DNA of 7,403 nt from Thermoplasmatales archaeon. GTDB lineage: Archaea; Thermoplasmatota; Thermoplasmata; Thermoplasmatales; GCA-001856825. The notes beneath the pieces were generated by a model. It saw nothing but the letters and a program-made list of their open reading frames with translations, ran no database searches and was not told where the DNA came from. Each line of letters opens with the position of its first letter. Within the stretch, counting starts at the first letter, position 1. Location of the stretch: assembly GCA_014874235.1 (NCBI GenBank), contig JACWAC010000055.1, positions 1-7,403 on the forward strand, given 5' to 3'. The position numbers were made by a program, and so were the translations under genes. Positions 6,389 to 7,403 of this stretch are shown in pieces.

Positions 6389-6934
6389 CTAAGGCCCAAC
6401 CAAGGAAAGAGACAGGTTCTCGATACGTTTCAATATAGATGCTTTCAATGGGTAAGAGAAATCCCAAGTGTCCGTTTCCCTAATAAAAGGATCAAGTTCT
6501 CTTTTGGCCTCCGCAAATAATCGAAGTGCGTTTGATTCGTGGTGCATCTGGAAATGGACCATCGCTACACACAGCAGAACCACACCATGATAGAACCTGC
6601 TTTTTTCCCCTTCGAAATGTTTCCAAAAATCCTCAAAAATTTCATGTGCCAACCAGTACTTTTCTTCACTCATTGAGTGAACTCCTTCCAGAGCTCCTTC
6701 TCTTTCTTCTCTCGGACCGTTCAGTGGAATAGACTCCCCGCGCATGAATATACATAGTTCTTTGATGCCCTGAATATCAGAAACGTGTTTCAGCCCCTCA
6801 TTCAAGCTGGAAAATCTCATGTCCACTTCTGTTGTGTGCTTTCCACTCCTAATAATCTGGAATCTGTCCGATTGGAACTGGTCTCTGTACTTGTTTTGGG
6901 TGAATAACAAGATTCTCACAGTCCAGTCAAACAT
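6389..6934 (-). CDS. DUF309 domain-containing protein
   Basis: A 181-residue predicted soluble protein on the minus strand. Residues about 88-150 match the helical DUF309 pattern: YWLAHEIFEDFW (93-104, with the AHE..E..W core His97, Glu98, Glu101, Trp104), then FYHGVVLLCVAMVHFQ (114-129, with His116 and His127) and an ALRLFAEAKREL helix. The biochemical role of DUF309 is not known to me; the conserved His/Glu pattern suggests a metal or polar ligand site, but that is inference. The first 85 residues are an additional N-terminal region (MFDWTVRILLFTQNK...) that I do not recognise. It begins like a small alpha/beta domain, with a hydrophobic strand at 5-12 and another (ELCIFMRG) at 59-66. The gene converges on the MFS gene with no room for a separate terminator. 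A weak CTTAAG element at 6958-6963 lies about 27 bases before the start on this strand. Confidence 0.8.
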   Translation of the reverse strand: MFDWTVRILLFTQNKYRDQFQSDRFQIIRSGKHTTEVDMRFSSLNEGLKHVSDIQGIKELCIFMRGESIPLNGPREEREGALEGVHSMSEEKYWLAHEIFEDFWKHFEGEKSRFYHGVVLLCVAMVHFQMHHESNALRLFAEAKRELDPFIRETDTWDFSYPLKASILKRIENLSLSLVGP

Positions 6935-7062
6935 CCGTTGATTATGTGAGATCTTGGCTTAAGATTACCACATGAGTGCGATATATGGAAAGAAACTATG
7001 CTCAGATTGAGAGATTTTGGAGACAAAACAGAATTGTAGAAGCTGTACTTATGGTAACATAA
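6935..7062. other. Divergent intergenic region between the DUF309 and GNAT genes
   Basis: These 128 bases separate two divergently transcribed genes and should hold both promoters. ATATAT at 6981-6986 is the most TATA-like element but is about 50 bases from the DUF309 start and about 80 from the GNAT start, so it would imply leaders. CTTAAG at 6958-6963 fits a leaderless DUF309 transcript better. Immediately before the GNAT ATG there is an in-frame ATG-GTA-ACA-TAA (7051-7062). The short reading frames here (12-13 codons) look like chance. No RNA gene or strong hairpin was seen. Confidence 0.4.
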
Positions 7063-7403
7063 ATGAAGAGACTGAAAAGCGTAAAGCAAATAGAGACGAG
7101 AGTCGGAATATCTGAATTGTCACCAGAGAGATGGGAAGAATTCAGGAAGCTGAGGCTGGACGCTCTTAAAAAGGATCCCAAGGCATTTCTAAGTTCTTAT
7201 GAAGACGAAGTGGATTTAGGAAAAGATGTTTGGCAGACCAGAATAAAGAACGTTGTGTTTGCACTAGTAGAAGGAAAGCCTGTTGGGATGATTACTTCTA
7301 TTCAAAGAAACAGAAGAAAAAAACGATCACATTGCAGACATTTTTGGGGTATATGTAGATAAGAGATTCGGGGGTAGGGGTATTGGTGACAAACTGCTAA
7401 GGA
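7063..7403 (+). CDS. GNAT family N-acetyltransferase, frameshifted at an A7 run and truncated by the window end
   Basis: The N-terminal half of a GNAT acetyltransferase, which moves an acetyl group from acetyl-CoA to an amine or protein N-terminus; the acceptor is unknown. SPERWEEFRKLRLDALKKDP, then AFLSSYEDE and a Trp followed by VFALVEGKPVGMI, is the usual beta1-alpha1-alpha2-beta2/3 opening. After the A7 run at 7317-7323 the original frame gives a non-homologous tail (RSHCRHFWGICR) and stops at 7360-7362. In the +1 frame from 7325 a good GNAT continuation appears: DHIADIFGVYVDKRFGGRGIGDKLL, whose strand beta-4 and RFGGRGIG form the acetyl-CoA loop. Removing one A restores one continuous frame across the junction. 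The start is ATG 7063, directly preceded by an in-frame stop. It may be a true mutation, a sequencing error in the homopolymer, or a slippage site. Confidence 0.8.
7317..7323 (+). repeat. A7 homopolymer at the GNAT frameshift
   Basis: Seven consecutive A residues read as AGA-AAA-AAA-CGA in the starting frame. The conserved downstream frame is entered if one A is skipped or absent. Runs of this kind are hot spots for indels, sequencing error and polymerase slippage. Confidence 0.7.

Noticed and set aside
6972..7040. Short 12-13 codon reading frames in the divergent intergenic region as leader peptides
   Set aside because: They have no Shine-Dalgarno and no regulatory hairpin, and they are at the length expected by chance.

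Overview
The window looks archaeal, most probably a thermoacidophile of the Thermoplasmatales type, with Sulfolobales as the main alternative. The evidence is a glucose dehydrogenase resembling the Thermoplasma/Sulfolobus enzymes, a gluconate dehydratase resembling Sulfolobus GnaD, arginine codons dominated by AGA/AGG, frequent ATA, and TATA-like boxes about 25 bases upstream of start codons, as in leaderless archaeal transcripts. These resemblances come from recall of family sequences, not from a search. No RNA gene, insertion sequence, CRISPR array or origin was seen.

Layout. Bases 1-501 are the C-terminal part of an MscS-type mechanosensitive channel cut by the window edge. A UPF0173/UlaG-like metallo-beta-lactamase-fold hydrolase follows (589-1248), then a ROK-family sugar kinase with a GTG start and a well-placed TATA box (1291-2244). 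Next is a tight four-gene run on the plus strand: enolase-superfamily gluconate/galactonate dehydratase (2307-3497), a cyclase-family metal hydrolase overlapping it by four bases (3494-4117), a zinc-dependent glucose 1-dehydrogenase one base later (4119-5186), and a 12-helix MFS transporter starting at TTG behind a strong Shine-Dalgarno (5208-6383). A DUF309 protein lies on the minus strand (6389-6934), converging on the transporter with a 5-base gap. A GNAT acetyltransferase (7063 to the window end) is disrupted by a frameshift at a run of seven A residues.

How the genes work together. Glucose dehydrogenase oxidises glucose (and probably galactose) to the aldonolactone. Gluconate dehydratase converts the aldonate to 2-keto-3-deoxygluconate. 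These are the first steps of the non- or semi-phosphorylative Entner-Doudoroff pathway of thermoacidophilic archaea. The lactone-opening step between them has no classical enzyme here. The cyclase-family hydrolase encoded exactly between the two genes is an attractive candidate, because this fold includes ring-opening hydrolases. The UlaG-like hydrolase upstream is a second candidate. The MFS protein may bring in the sugar or aldonate. The ROK kinase offers a parallel phosphorylative entry. KDG aldolase and KDG kinase are not in the window.

The most interesting points are the putative new aldonolactonase, the GNAT frameshift at A7, an enlarged beta-domain in the MscS channel, the altered structural-zinc motif of the dehydrogenase, and a perfect 9-bp hairpin inside the dehydrogenase gene.
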